From Paenibacillus oleatilyticus (GTDB lineage Bacteria > Bacillota > Bacilli > Paenibacillales > NBRC-103111): a stretch of DNA of 64,000 nt. Positions 53,340 to 62,437 of the stretch are shown here, in pieces (position 1 is the first letter of the stretch; each line of letters starts with the position of its first letter). A model generated the notes under the pieces. The model did not search any database. It worked only from the letters and a program-made list of their open reading frames with translations, and was not told the origin of the DNA. A program made the position numbers and the translations under genes. The stretch covers positions 449,774 to 513,773 of the forward strand of contig NZ_JAHNZO010000001.1 of assembly GCF_018998565.1 (NCBI RefSeq). The letters are read 5' to 3'.

Positions 53340-54333
53340 GGACGGACGGCCTCCCTTCCTCGGCAAGCAAGCAGCGGACCTCGTGCCGGTCCGCGATCAA
53401 GCGGCTCGCCGGCTTTACACCGGAGCAGGCCGCAACGGCGCGGTCGCACCGGACCGCGAACGGGCAGCCTCCGGCGCGCTCCTCCGGCGGCGGCACGCGC
53501 CCGGGAATCGCATACAGCGCCTCGCCCCGCTTGTCAGGCGAAGGGATCGACCGCAGTAAGCCCACCGTATACGGATGGGCGGGCGAGCGGAACAGCTCCG
53601 CTGCCGGGGCCGTCTCCGCCACCTGTCCGGCGTACATGACAGACACGCGGCTGCACATTTCCGAGATGACACCGAGGTCGTGCGAGATCAGCAGCACCGA
53701 CGTGCCCTCCGTCCGGTTCAAGTCCCGCAGCAGCTCCAATATTTGTGCCTGCACCGTCACGTCGAGCGCCGTCGTCGGTTCGTCGGCGATCAGCAGCTTC
53801 GGCTGGCACGCCAGCGCCAGCGCAATCATGACCCGCTGCCGCATCCCGCCGGACAACCGGTGGGGATATTCACGCATCAACTGCTCCGCGCGGGCCAGCC
53901 CAACTTTTTCCAGCATCCCTACGCTATGATTATACGCGTCTTTGCGGGACATCGCCAAGTGCAATCGCGGCCCTTCCATCAGCTGCTCTCCGACCGTAAA
54001 TACCGGATTGAGCGAGGTCATCGGGTCCTGGAACACCATCGCGATCTCCCTGCCGCGCAGTCTGCGCATCGCCTCCGGCGACAGCTGTCTCAGCTCTGCA
54101 CCGTCGTAGTCGATCGTGCCGCCCGCGATGCGGGCGCCGGCAGGCAGCAGTCCCATCACGGCCTGGGCCGTGATGCTTTTGCCGCAGCCCGATTCCCCCA
54201 CGATGCCGACGATTTCACCGCGCCCGACCGAAAGCGATACCCCTTCGAGCACGGCGCGCATGCCCTGACGGGTCGGAAGCTCGATATGCAGCTCGTCCAG
54301 CCTCAAGAGAGGCGTTTCATTTCCTCTGGCCAT
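53320..54333 (-). CDS. Oligo/dipeptide ABC transporter ATPase (OppD/DppD)
   Basis: A 337-residue ABC ATPase with Walker A GESGCGKS, signature LSGGMRQR, Walker B LIADEPTTALD, and a C-terminal cysteine region (CPFAVRCDRAVAAC). Start 54333 is supported by AAGGGGGA seven bases upstream. Partner of OppF in powering the permease pair. Confidence 0.9.
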   Translation of the reverse strand: MARGNETPLLRLDELHIELPTRQGMRAVLEGVSLSVGRGEIVGIVGESGCGKSITAQAVMGLLPAGARIAGGTIDYDGAELRQLSPEAMRRLRGREIAMVFQDPMTSLNPVFTVGEQLMEGPRLHLAMSRKDAYNHSVGMLEKVGLARAEQLMREYPHRLSGGMRQRVMIALALACQPKLLIADEPTTALDVTVQAQILELLRDLNRTEGTSVLLISHDLGVISEMCSRVSVMYAGQVAETAPAAELFRSPAHPYTVGLLRSIPSPDKRGEALYAIPGRVPPPEERAGGCPFAVRCDRAVAACSGVKPASRLIADRHEVRCLLAEEGRPSVREYQLA

Positions 54334-54346
54334 GGTTCGTTCCCCC

Positions 54347-55156
54347 TTATCGTTTCGGGTCGTTCCAATCGCGCAGCCCGTCACCGAGCAGATTGAAGCC
54401 GAGCACGGTCATCGTGATCATGAGGCCCGGCGCCAGCGTGTACCAAGGCGCTTTCGCGATATAGCTCTGGGCCTCGTTCAGCATGCGTCCCCAGCTCGGG
54501 TCGGGAGGCTGGATGCCGAGCCCGAGATAACTCAGCCCCGCTTCTGCCAGAATCGCCCCCGAGAAGCTCATCGTGGCCGCCACGATGAACGGCGACAGAA
54601 TGTTCGGGAAAATGTGGCGGAACACGATGGAGAGCGGCCCGGCCCCGATGCCGCGCGCCGCCTTCACAAAATCCATCTCCTTGTACTGCACGAACCCGCT
54701 GCGGACGATGCGGGCAAATCCGGGCACGGCCATGAGGCCGATCGCCAAAATGGTATTGGTCAGGTTCGGCTGAAACACCGCCACCAGCATGAGCGCCAGC
54801 AGCAGCCCGGGAAACGCCATCATCGCGTCCATCAGCCGCATCAGCGCTTCGTCCAGCCAGCCGCCGACATAGCCTGCGGCGGCTCCGACGAGCAGCCCCC
54901 CGGCCGCACCGATCAAAACGGTCAGGAAGCCGACCTGAAAGGCGGTTTGGGAAGCCGTCATCACCCGGCTCAAGATGTCCCGTCCGAAATTGTCCGTCCC
55001 GAGCAGGTGCTTCGCCCCGGGAGCGAGAAACCGTTCGGCCGGATTCATGCTATTGACGTCGTAAGGAACATATAACCAGCTCACCAGCATGATCGCCAGC
55101 ATCGCGCCGACCAACGCGCCCCCCACGATCAAATGAACGTTCCGATTTCGTATCAT
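54347..55156 (-). CDS. Peptide ABC transporter permease (OppC/DppC)
   Basis: A 269-residue permease with six hydrophobic segments and the binding-protein-dependent transport signature in GFARIVRSGFVQYKE. The domain with LLGTDNFGRDILSRV is typical of DppC. AGGAGAAGAG precedes the ATG. Located 12 bases from the upstream permease. Confidence 0.9.
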   Translation of the reverse strand: MIRNRNVHLIVGGALVGAMLAIMLVSWLYVPYDVNSMNPAERFLAPGAKHLLGTDNFGRDILSRVMTASQTAFQVGFLTVLIGAAGGLLVGAAAGYVGGWLDEALMRLMDAMMAFPGLLLALMLVAVFQPNLTNTILAIGLMAVPGFARIVRSGFVQYKEMDFVKAARGIGAGPLSIVFRHIFPNILSPFIVAATMSFSGAILAEAGLSYLGLGIQPPDPSWGRMLNEAQSYIAKAPWYTLAPGLMITMTVLGFNLLGDGLRDWNDPKR

Positions 55157-55168
55157 GCCGCTCTTCTC

Positions 55169-56110
55169 CTACTTCAACCGAATTCTCGGGTCCAGCACCC
55201 GGTACAGCATATCGACGGCAAAATTGATCGCAATGACCGTTACGGCCGTGAATAAAATCATCCCCTGAACAAGCGGAAAATCGCGGGCGCCGATCGAGGA
55301 AACGAGCAGCCGCCCGAGCCCCGGCAGCGCAAACACCTGCTCGACCACCAGGCTGCCGCCCAGCACGTCGGCAAAAATCATTCCCATCACCGTAACGACG
55401 GGGATGAGCGCATTTTTCAGCACGTGCTTGTACAGCACCGCCCGTTCTCTCAGCCCCTTGCTGTAGCCGGTCCGGACGTAGTCCTGCTTGAGCTGCTCCA
55501 GCATCGTCGTCCGCAGGTAGCGTACCACGACGGCGACCTGCGGGATCGCTACGGCCAGCGAAGGCAGGAACAAGGTGCGCAGCGCTTCGAGCGGCGATTC
55601 CGACCAACGGACGTAGCCTCCGGCCGGAAACCAGCGGAAGGTCAGGGCGAACAGCAGCACGAGCAAAATGCCCAGCCAAAACGACGGAATGGCCAGTCCG
55701 AGCTGACTGAGCAGCGAAATCCACCAGCCGGACGCCCGGCGCTGGGATTTGGCCGCCGCGATGCCGAGCGGCACGGCGATGACGACCGTCATCGCCATGG
55801 ACAGCACCGCGAGCGACGCCGTCACCGGCAGCCGGTCCAGAATCAGCTCCCCGACCGGCCTGGAAAACTTGAGCGATTCGCCAAGATCGCCCGAGACAAC
55901 GCCCCCGAGCCACCCCGCGAACTGCTCGCCGAGCGGGCGGTCGATGCCCAGCTTTGCTTCAAGCGCGGCCACCTGAGCCTCGTCCGCTTCCATCCCGAGA
56001 ATGGTCAAAGCCGGGTTCCCCGGAATGATCCGAAAGACGGCGAAGGTCATCATCAGGACCAGCAGCACCGTCAGCACGAATGTAAAGGCTCTCCGCCATG
56101 CGTACGTCAC
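55169..56110 (-). CDS. Peptide ABC transporter permease (OppB/DppB)
   Basis: A 313-residue permease with six hydrophobic segments. The LGIDRPLGEQFAGWLGGVV-type loop and RYLRTTMLEQLKQDYVRTG motif are characteristic. The start is GTG 56110, ten bases after AAAGGAG. It follows the binding-protein gene by about 100 bases and forms the pore with OppC. Confidence 0.9.
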   Translation of the reverse strand: MTYAWRRAFTFVLTVLLVLMMTFAVFRIIPGNPALTILGMEADEAQVAALEAKLGIDRPLGEQFAGWLGGVVSGDLGESLKFSRPVGELILDRLPVTASLAVLSMAMTVVIAVPLGIAAAKSQRRASGWWISLLSQLGLAIPSFWLGILLVLLFALTFRWFPAGGYVRWSESPLEALRTLFLPSLAVAIPQVAVVVRYLRTTMLEQLKQDYVRTGYSKGLRERAVLYKHVLKNALIPVVTVMGMIFADVLGGSLVVEQVFALPGLGRLLVSSIGARDFPLVQGMILFTAVTVIAINFAVDMLYRVLDPRIRLK

Positions 56111-56209
56111 GTCGCTGTCACTCCTTTCTTTAAAAAGTGGGCGGTTCATTCGAGATGCCTTTTTTCCGTGTGATCCGCCCGTTTAACTCGACATTACCCC
56201 AGCTTCTTG

Positions 56210-57763
56210 TTACTTCACCCGGTGAATCGTGGACATATCCTGCACGTAAATCGGGTACAGCTTGTAGCCGTCCAGCTCTTTTTTCATCGCTACGGTGAAG
56301 TTCGGGTCCATGATGTAGACGGCGACGGCGTCTTTGGTCAATAGTTTTTGCGCGTCTTTATAATGCTGCGCCCGTTTGGCGTCGTCCAGCTCGACCTGGG
56401 CGGCCTTGATCAGCTTGTCGTATTCCGGGTTGTTGTAGTTGTAGAAGTTCGACTTGTAGTCGGACGCGTAGCGTACCAGCACCTCGTGCGGATCGAGCTT
56501 GCCCGTCAGCCCGATGATCGTCATATCGTAGTCGCGGCCTTTGTAGATCCGGTCCAGCCAGACGGCCCATTCGACCATTTCGATTTTGGCGGTGATGCCG
56601 ACTTTCGCGAGCTGCTGCGCGATGACCTGCGCGGTATCGACATGAAATTTGTAGTTCGACGGCACCGAAATCGTCGTGCTGAAGCCGTCCTTCAGCCCTG
56701 CTTCGGCCAGCAGGCTTTTCGCTTTGTCCACGTTCACGTTATAGGTCGATTCCAGGCCTTCCTGAAAATATTTTTGCATGACCGGACTCATGTTGGACCC
56801 GAGCTTCGTTCCTTTGCCGTCGGCTACGACTTTTATAATTTCATCCGTGTCCACGGCGTAATTGACCGCCTGACGCACACGCGGGTCGTCGAACGGCTTG
56901 CGGGCGATATTCATCGTCATGAGCTGAACCATGTTTTGCATGCCTTCCACATAGCGGAATTGATCCCCCAACTCGGCGATGCGCTCGTTGCCGATTCGCG
57001 GGTACATGTCGATGTCCCCCGATTTCAAAGCAAGCAGCGAAGCCTCGGCATCCGGCATGATGCGGAATTCGACCTTGTCGAGGTAAGGCACGCCTTGGAC
57101 GTAATAGTCTTTGTTCTTCTCGATCACGAGCTTCTGGTTCGGCTGGAACTCGACGAATTTGAACGGCCCCGTGCCGACCGGCGCTTTATTCTGGTTGTCG
57201 TATCCCTTCGGCAAAATAGCGGCCGTGAAGTTGCTCATGAACGATACGTCGTTCTTTTTCAGCTTGACCGTAACCGTCCTGGCGTCCGGCGTATCGACGG
57301 CTTCGACGTTCGCGAAGGCGCTGGAGAGCGGCTTACCCGTTTCTTTGCCCATCAGCCGCTCGTACGAAAACTTCACGTCCTCCGCCGCCACCGTCTTGCC
57401 GTTGTGGAACTTGACGCCGTCACGCAGCGTGAACGTATACGTCAGCCCGTCGGGAGAAACCTTGTATTCCTGTGCGACCGCGGGCTGCAGCTCCCCTTTT
57501 TCGTTGGGCTTGAGCAGGCCTTCGAACACGTTGAACATCATCTCCTGCGTCCCCGAAGCGACGGCCAGGTGCGGGTCGAGATAGTCCGGGTCCTGCGGAA
57601 CGGCGACGACGACGCTGCCGCCCTGCACGGGCTCTTTGGCTGCTTCGGCTCCGGTCGCCGGCGTCTTGGCCGGGTCGCCCGAGCCGCAGGCGGACAGGAC
57701 GGTGACGGACAGCAGCAGAGCGGCAAGCAGCAGGGGGGTCCTTCGCAATCTTTCGGTTAGCAT
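56210..57763 (-). CDS. Peptide ABC transporter substrate-binding lipoprotein
   Basis: A 517-residue cluster C (SBP family 5) lipoprotein: signal peptide with lipobox LSAC, then DGLTYTFTLRDGVKFHNG and the family motif RVRQAVNYAVD. It captures di- or oligopeptides, nickel chelates or, in some relatives, muropeptides. AAGAGGAG precedes the ATG. No promoter was found in the short space between it and the palindromic repeat upstream, so transcription may come through the repeat from the MBL gene. Confidence 0.9.
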   Translation of the reverse strand: MLTERLRRTPLLLAALLLSVTVLSACGSGDPAKTPATGAEAAKEPVQGGSVVVAVPQDPDYLDPHLAVASGTQEMMFNVFEGLLKPNEKGELQPAVAQEYKVSPDGLTYTFTLRDGVKFHNGKTVAAEDVKFSYERLMGKETGKPLSSAFANVEAVDTPDARTVTVKLKKNDVSFMSNFTAAILPKGYDNQNKAPVGTGPFKFVEFQPNQKLVIEKNKDYYVQGVPYLDKVEFRIMPDAEASLLALKSGDIDMYPRIGNERIAELGDQFRYVEGMQNMVQLMTMNIARKPFDDPRVRQAVNYAVDTDEIIKVVADGKGTKLGSNMSPVMQKYFQEGLESTYNVNVDKAKSLLAEAGLKDGFSTTISVPSNYKFHVDTAQVIAQQLAKVGITAKIEMVEWAVWLDRIYKGRDYDMTIIGLTGKLDPHEVLVRYASDYKSNFYNYNNPEYDKLIKAAQVELDDAKRAQHYKDAQKLLTKDAVAVYIMDPNFTVAMKKELDGYKLYPIYVQDMSTIHRVK

Positions 57764-57795
57764 GGTTTCTCCTCTTTTCTATTTTTAATTTCTTC

Positions 57796-58049
57796 CGGCT
57801 GTAGTACAGCGGGTCAGAGTGTTGTGAAAGTGGTTTTGGACTAAAGTAGAGCAACAAACGGAGGTGGGGTATCTACTGGAGGAGTGATAGCGTTCGCCTT
57901 TGTCTGCGGGAAATATCCGCTGCTAAGCGGCTTCCAATAAGAATTTCCTGCAGACAAGAGCGACCGGAAGTAGATACCCCACCCTCTCGTACACCTCTAT
58001 TACCTCATTCACCACTTTCTCAACACCCACTCCAGCTGTACTACAGCCG
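57796..58049. repeat. Long imperfect palindromic intergenic repeat, copy B
   Basis: The same element as at 18.2-18.5 kb. GGTGGGGTATCTACT at 57873-57887 pairs perfectly with AGTAGATACCCCACC near 57969-57983; here TCTACT/AGTAGA replaces TCCACT/AGTGGA of copy A, a change on both arms. TGTCTGCGGGAAAT pairs with ATTTCCTGCAGACA (one mismatch), and the apex is CCGCT-GCTA-AGCGG. Outermost, CGGCTGTAGTACAGC at 57796-57810 pairs perfectly with 58035-58049, which includes the stop of the MBL gene. It lies between the MBL and binding-protein genes, both leftward. Confidence 0.88.
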
Positions 58050-58775
58050 ATATTGATCGCCCGTGCGAGCGAGATCAATCGGTCCTTGATACGTCTCTTG
58101 CGCTTCCCGGACAAGCTGGGCCAGATCGCCGTACTGGGGAAGGTGCGTCAGCACGAGCCGCTTCGCTCCGCACTGCGAGGCGAGTCTTCCCGCTTCGCCG
58201 GCGGTCAGATGGCCGCCGATTTTGCCGAAGTATTCGTTGTACAGATTGCTTTCGCAGAGCAGCAGATTCGCGTTCCGGCCGATCCGCACCAAATCGTCGT
58301 TCCAAGCGGTATCGCCCGTAAACACGAGCGTCTGCCCCCCATGCTCGATGCGCATGGACAGGCACGGAACCGGATGCGTCGTATGCCCGAAGGTCCACGT
58401 CAGATCGCCCAGCGCAAGCGTATCTCCTACCGCAATGACATGCGAGTGCATGTACTCTCCGTAAGCGAGCGTTGCGAAGGCCACAGGGTCCGCGTCGTGG
58501 GCGTAAATCTCGATCGGCTTCGTCCTGCGGCCGAGCTGCATCAGAATCATCGCCGCGTGCTGAAGGCAATACACGTCGGCGATATGGTCGGTATGGTAGT
58601 GCGTGAGCACGACCGCATCCAGCTCTTCGAGCGGCAGATGCCGCTGGAGCTGGGCGAGTGCGCCGGAGCCGCAATCCAGCAGCACGTTGACCGACTCCGT
58701 CTGAATCAAATACGACGCCGACGCGGAATCCGCAGCCGGATAAGCGCCCCACGGGCCCAAAATCGTCAATTTCAT
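58041..58775 (-). CDS. MBL-fold metallo-hydrolase (YhfI-like)
   Basis: A 244-residue metallo-beta-lactamase fold enzyme with the metal motif H59-Y-H61-T-D63-H64, then FTGDTAWND and THLPQYG. Resembles ribonuclease Z-like YhfI rather than beta-lactamases. Start 58775 follows AAAGGGGA by seven bases and overlaps the RpiR stop by four. The last codons and stop are part of the outer arm of repeat copy B. Substrate unknown. Confidence 0.87.
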   Translation of the reverse strand: MKLTILGPWGAYPAADSASASYLIQTESVNVLLDCGSGALAQLQRHLPLEELDAVVLTHYHTDHIADVYCLQHAAMILMQLGRRTKPIEIYAHDADPVAFATLAYGEYMHSHVIAVGDTLALGDLTWTFGHTTHPVPCLSMRIEHGGQTLVFTGDTAWNDDLVRIGRNANLLLCESNLYNEYFGKIGGHLTAGEAGRLASQCGAKRLVLTHLPQYGDLAQLVREAQETYQGPIDLARTGDQYRL

Positions 58776-59656
58776 TTCGTTGTCCCCTTTCCGTTCGGTC
58801 CGGTCCACCCGGACGATTCCGTCTCGAACATCCGGAACTTCCGTTCCATCTCCACCATATTGCGCTTGACCCGCTCCAAGTCGAGCTGGGCCATCTTCTT
58901 GATCAAAGCGTTAGCCAACGCAAGCGGCGCCACGTACGAATCGAGAAAGCCCCGCGAACGGGTCGCGGCAAGCAAATACACGTCGGCCAGCTTGGCAAAA
59001 GGCGATACCGGCGAGTCCGTCAAGGCGACGATGCGCGCGCCCTTCTCTTTGGCCGCTTCCGTCAAGTGCCTCGTCGTCTGGCAGTAGCGGGGAAACCCGG
59101 AGACGAGCAGCACGTCCCCCGGCCGGAAATGCGCCGCATATTCCGCCGCCTCGCCTTGCGGCACCAGCCGGGCCTGGCCGAGCATGTAATGCATGATGTA
59201 AGCGAGCGGCGCGGTCACCGCAAGGCCGGCGCGCCAGCCTGCCGTATACGTGCGCTCCGCGTCCAGCAGCAGCCGGACGGCCTCCTCCACCTTCGCCTCC
59301 TGCTTGAGCGCGGCGGTCTCGCGGAGGTTGTCGATGTCCTGCGCGAACAGCTCGTCAAGCCACGTCGCCTGCTCCTCCTGCGCCGTTTCCAGCAGCCGCT
59401 GCACGGGACGCGCCTGCAGAAACTGCGATTGCAGCTCGTTCTGCAGTGCAGCGTAGCCTTCGAAGCCAAGTGTCTGCGCGAGCCGGTGCACCGTGGCTTC
59501 GCTGACGCCGGCAAGCTCGCCCATCTTTTTGGCCGGCAGAACCGCCGCCTGACGGATGTCTTTGGTCAGAAAGTAGGCGGCTTTCTTTTGACTCGGACTC
59601 AGCGAATCGAATAGCTGCTCGATCTTGCGCTCTACGCTCATACGCTGCGCTTCCAT
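58772..59656 (-). CDS. MurR/RpiR-family transcriptional regulator
   Basis: A 294-residue regulator with an N-terminal RpiR helix-turn-helix (about residues 1-80: SPSQKKAAYFLTKDIRQAAVL, GVSEATVHRLAQTLGFEGY) and a C-terminal SIS sugar-phosphate-binding domain (LLVSGFPRYCQTT; IVALTDSPVSPFAKLADV). It senses a phosphosugar and likely controls the genes of its own run, including the peptide ABC transporter. It overlaps the HAD gene upstream by 19 bases; the start is either 59656 or 59641, neither with an ideal site. Confidence 0.9.
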   Translation of the reverse strand: MEAQRMSVERKIEQLFDSLSPSQKKAAYFLTKDIRQAAVLPAKKMGELAGVSEATVHRLAQTLGFEGYAALQNELQSQFLQARPVQRLLETAQEEQATWLDELFAQDIDNLRETAALKQEAKVEEAVRLLLDAERTYTAGWRAGLAVTAPLAYIMHYMLGQARLVPQGEAAEYAAHFRPGDVLLVSGFPRYCQTTRHLTEAAKEKGARIVALTDSPVSPFAKLADVYLLAATRSRGFLDSYVAPLALANALIKKMAQLDLERVKRNMVEMERKFRMFETESSGWTGPNGKGTTK

Positions 59657-60351
59657 TCCTTTCTGTGTAAATAGGCGGGCAGCTCCTGCACCGACGCGAG
59701 GACGGGCTCATGCTGCACCTCTTCGATGCCGACCCGGCCGAACCGGTTGATCAGGCAGCAGTCCATCCCCACTTCGCGGCAGCCGACGACATCGTCGTAA
59801 TAATTGTCCCCAACGTAGCAGCATTCCTCCGCATGTACGCCCGCCTGCCGCAGTGCCAGCTCGAAGATAGCCCGGTCCGGCTTCTCTATGCCGACTTCCG
59901 AAGAAACGATCACATGGTCGAAATACGGCAGCAGCCCGGTATCCGCCAGCACCTGTCTGGCACTGGCATCCCAGTTGGAGATCAGGCCGATGCCATAGGA
60001 CGCCCGTTTCAGCTCCGCCAGCACCTTGGCCGCATAAGGATAAGCCACCCAAGGCGAACGGCGCTCCGTCCGCAGCTCGTTCAAACGCCGCCACTGCTCC
60101 TGCAGATCGAGGCACAGCCCCAGCCGGTAATTCAGCACGCCGAGGTACCATGGGAAAAACGTCGACGCTTCCCTTCCAAGAATGCCGGGGTATTCGCGCA
60201 TGAACAGCTTGTCCGCATAATGGTAGGCCAGCTCGATCTCCCGCAGCTTCCTGGCGATCCCCTGCTCGGCCAAATAGGCCGCAAACCATTGTTCCCTTTC
60301 CAAATAAACTAACGTATAACCCAAATCGAACCACACAAACGTCGTCTCCAT
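59638..60351 (-). CDS. HAD-superfamily hydrolase (subfamily IA)
   Basis: A 237-residue HAD protein: motif I DLGYT, motif II ISNWDAS, motif III in EVGIEKPDRAIF, motif IV GDNYYDD. The second Asp of the canonical motif I is replaced by Gly, as in the HAD gene at 30.6 kb. Start 60351 follows GGAGGAAAGG. It is the first gene of the leftward RpiR run. A phosphosugar substrate would fit the SIS-domain regulator, as inference. Confidence 0.83.
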   Translation of the reverse strand: METTFVWFDLGYTLVYLEREQWFAAYLAEQGIARKLREIELAYHYADKLFMREYPGILGREASTFFPWYLGVLNYRLGLCLDLQEQWRRLNELRTERRSPWVAYPYAAKVLAELKRASYGIGLISNWDASARQVLADTGLLPYFDHVIVSSEVGIEKPDRAIFELALRQAGVHAEECCYVGDNYYDDVVGCREVGMDCCLINRFGRVGIEEVQHEPVLASVQELPAYLHRKEWKRSV

Positions 60352-60622
60352 GCCTTTCCTCCGCTCCGTTACCCCGCCAAGAAGGAAATCCTTCATCTTC
60401 CTTCACTTTGTTGTATTCTCTACATCTTCACTTTATCCTCCGATTGTTTGCGCTATGTTAAATGAATCCAAAGATGATGTGAAGACGGCGCCCCACCCAA
60501 TCCTGCTCTTGACGTTCACCCCATGCGGAAGGTACTTTAAATCTAGGAGAATCTTCCTGAACTTGGAAACAGGTCTAGGCACAAAGTACGATCCTTTAGA
60601 GAGAGGTTGTGAAACGATCGAC

Positions 60623-62437
60623 GTGAGGCATTGGGACAAACTCCGTTGGGCGGCGCGGATTCATCCGTATTTGCGCCGCTCCAAAATCAAGAACCGGCTT
60701 ATTCTGTCATTTCTTTTTCTCTCCATCCTTCCCCTATGCATCGCCACGCTGCTGACGTATAACAAGTCGGGCGAAGCGATCCGCTCGAAGATCAGCGCCT
60801 ACTCGCTGCAAATTTTGGACCAGCTGCGCAACGAAATTAAGCGGGAAAACGAGCTGCTGCTGTATTTAACGGACCAGATCATGATGCATAACCTCGTGCA
60901 AACCAGCCTGCTGCAGGCGAACACCGCCCTGGACACGCAGTCCGTCATGGACAGCTACTACGAGTTGAACAGCGCCTTCAGCGGACGCAAGCTGTTCAGC
61001 CAAATCAAGTCCCTCCAAATCACCAATTCTTCCGGCAACTTGATGTACGATCTGGGCTATGACAAGCTCCGGGACGAAGACATCGCCATGTTGACCGATA
61101 TGATCGAGGCCGGCGACGGCAAAGACGTCTGGACCCATATCGTGACGAAGAACGGCGTCGACTGCATCGTGCTCGCGAGGCCGATTCATTCGCAGTTCGA
61201 CTGGATGAACACCATCGGCTACGTATTCATCGCCGTCAAGGAAAGCTATTACTCCCGCATTATCCATGAGGATGCCGACGTCGGCGAAGGCTCGGACCTG
61301 TTCATTGCCGATACGCGGGGCGTCGTTTTATCGGCGGGAAACCGCAGTCTTCAAGTAGGCGCCAATTACCCGAACAGCGAGCTGCTGAAGGAAATTTCGG
61401 AGCATGAGCTGCTCGGGACGCGGGCGTTCTCCGCCGTATTCAACAAGCAGAAATACCTTTTGGTCTATTCCTACGACGCCGTCTCGCGTTGGTATTTGGT
61501 CGGAACGATCCCTTACGAGCTGCTCAATAAAGAAACGAAGCAAATTTTGCCTTATATCGTGCTGGTCGTCGGGCTGTGCCTCCTGTGCTCCCTCCTGCTC
61601 GCGTTCCTGATCTCAACCAGCATCTCCACCCCCTTGCAGCGGCTGACCGAATCGATGAAGCAGGTCTCCACCGGCAATTTCCAGGTCAGAATCCAGGACC
61701 CGGGCAACGACGAGATCGGCTTCCTGACGGGCAAGTTCAACCTCATGATCGAGCAGCTTCGCGATCTGATCGACCATACGAAGCAGGAGCAGATCAAGAA
61801 GCGGGAAATCGAGCTCCAGATGCTGCAGGCGCAGATCAATCCGCATTTTTTGTTCAATACGTTAAACTGCCTGAAATGGACCGCCGCGATCAATCACGTG
61901 CCGGTCGTCAGCGACGGGTTGACCGCCCTTGCCGAGCTGCTCCGCCATACGATGGTCGACAAGAAGGAATTTATCCCGCTCCGCTCGGAGCTTGCCAATG
62001 TGGACAATTACCTCATCATTCAACGCCTTCGCTTCGGAAGCTCGTTTACCGTCGAGTATGACATCGACGACGGCCTGTCCGAGGCCGCCATTATGAAGTT
62101 CATTCTCCAGCCGATCGTGGAAAACTCCTTGATCCACGGGCTCGACGGCGCGGAGCGCGAGGAAAAGAAGCTCGTCATTTCCGCCACAAGCGCGGACGGA
62201 CAATTGCTGATCGCCGTTCAGGACAACGGCAAAGGGATGGACGAAGAGCAGCTTCGCCGCCTGCTCGATTCGAATTATCGCGGGAAGCACCGCTTGTCCA
62301 ATATCGGAATACGCAACGTTCAGGAACGAATCCAGCTTAATTTCGGGACGAAATACGGGCTGTCGGTGGAAAGCCGGGAGGGCGAAGGCACCCGGGTCCT
62401 GCTGACGATGCCGATGATCGGGGGAAATCAGGAGTGA
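60623..62437 (+). CDS. YesM-type sensor histidine kinase
   Basis: A 604-residue kinase with a membrane segment at about residues 27-46, a large outside Cache-like domain, a second segment near 310-335, a HAMP domain (STPLQRLTESMKQVSTGNF), the phospho-His H408 in QINPHFLFNTL and a GHKL ATPase (VENSLIHGL, DNGKGM). YesM/YesN pairs usually control sugar ABC transporters in paenibacilli. GTG 60623 is taken as start: the open frame upstream lacks a good site and would exceed the family length. Four-base overlap with the regulator gene. Confidence 0.88.
   Translation: MRHWDKLRWAARIHPYLRRSKIKNRLILSFLFLSILPLCIATLLTYNKSGEAIRSKISAYSLQILDQLRNEIKRENELLLYLTDQIMMHNLVQTSLLQANTALDTQSVMDSYYELNSAFSGRKLFSQIKSLQITNSSGNLMYDLGYDKLRDEDIAMLTDMIEAGDGKDVWTHIVTKNGVDCIVLARPIHSQFDWMNTIGYVFIAVKESYYSRIIHEDADVGEGSDLFIADTRGVVLSAGNRSLQVGANYPNSELLKEISEHELLGTRAFSAVFNKQKYLLVYSYDAVSRWYLVGTIPYELLNKETKQILPYIVLVVGLCLLCSLLLAFLISTSISTPLQRLTESMKQVSTGNFQVRIQDPGNDEIGFLTGKFNLMIEQLRDLIDHTKQEQIKKREIELQMLQAQINPHFLFNTLNCLKWTAAINHVPVVSDGLTALAELLRHTMVDKKEFIPLRSELANVDNYLIIQRLRFGSSFTVEYDIDDGLSEAAIMKFILQPIVENSLIHGLDGAEREEKKLVISATSADGQLLIAVQDNGKGMDEEQLRRLLDSNYRGKHRLSNIGIRNVQERIQLNFGTKYGLSVESREGEGTRVLLTMPMIGGNQE

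Noticed and set aside
56348..57760. 470-residue frame on the plus strand opposite the substrate-binding lipoprotein
   Set aside because: Antisense shadow of a typical SBP family 5 gene with a lipobox and a good ribosome site.
57923..58114. 63-residue frame across repeat copy B and the end of the MBL gene
   Set aside because: It crosses the repeat and the real MBL gene on the same strand in another frame, with no ribosome site.
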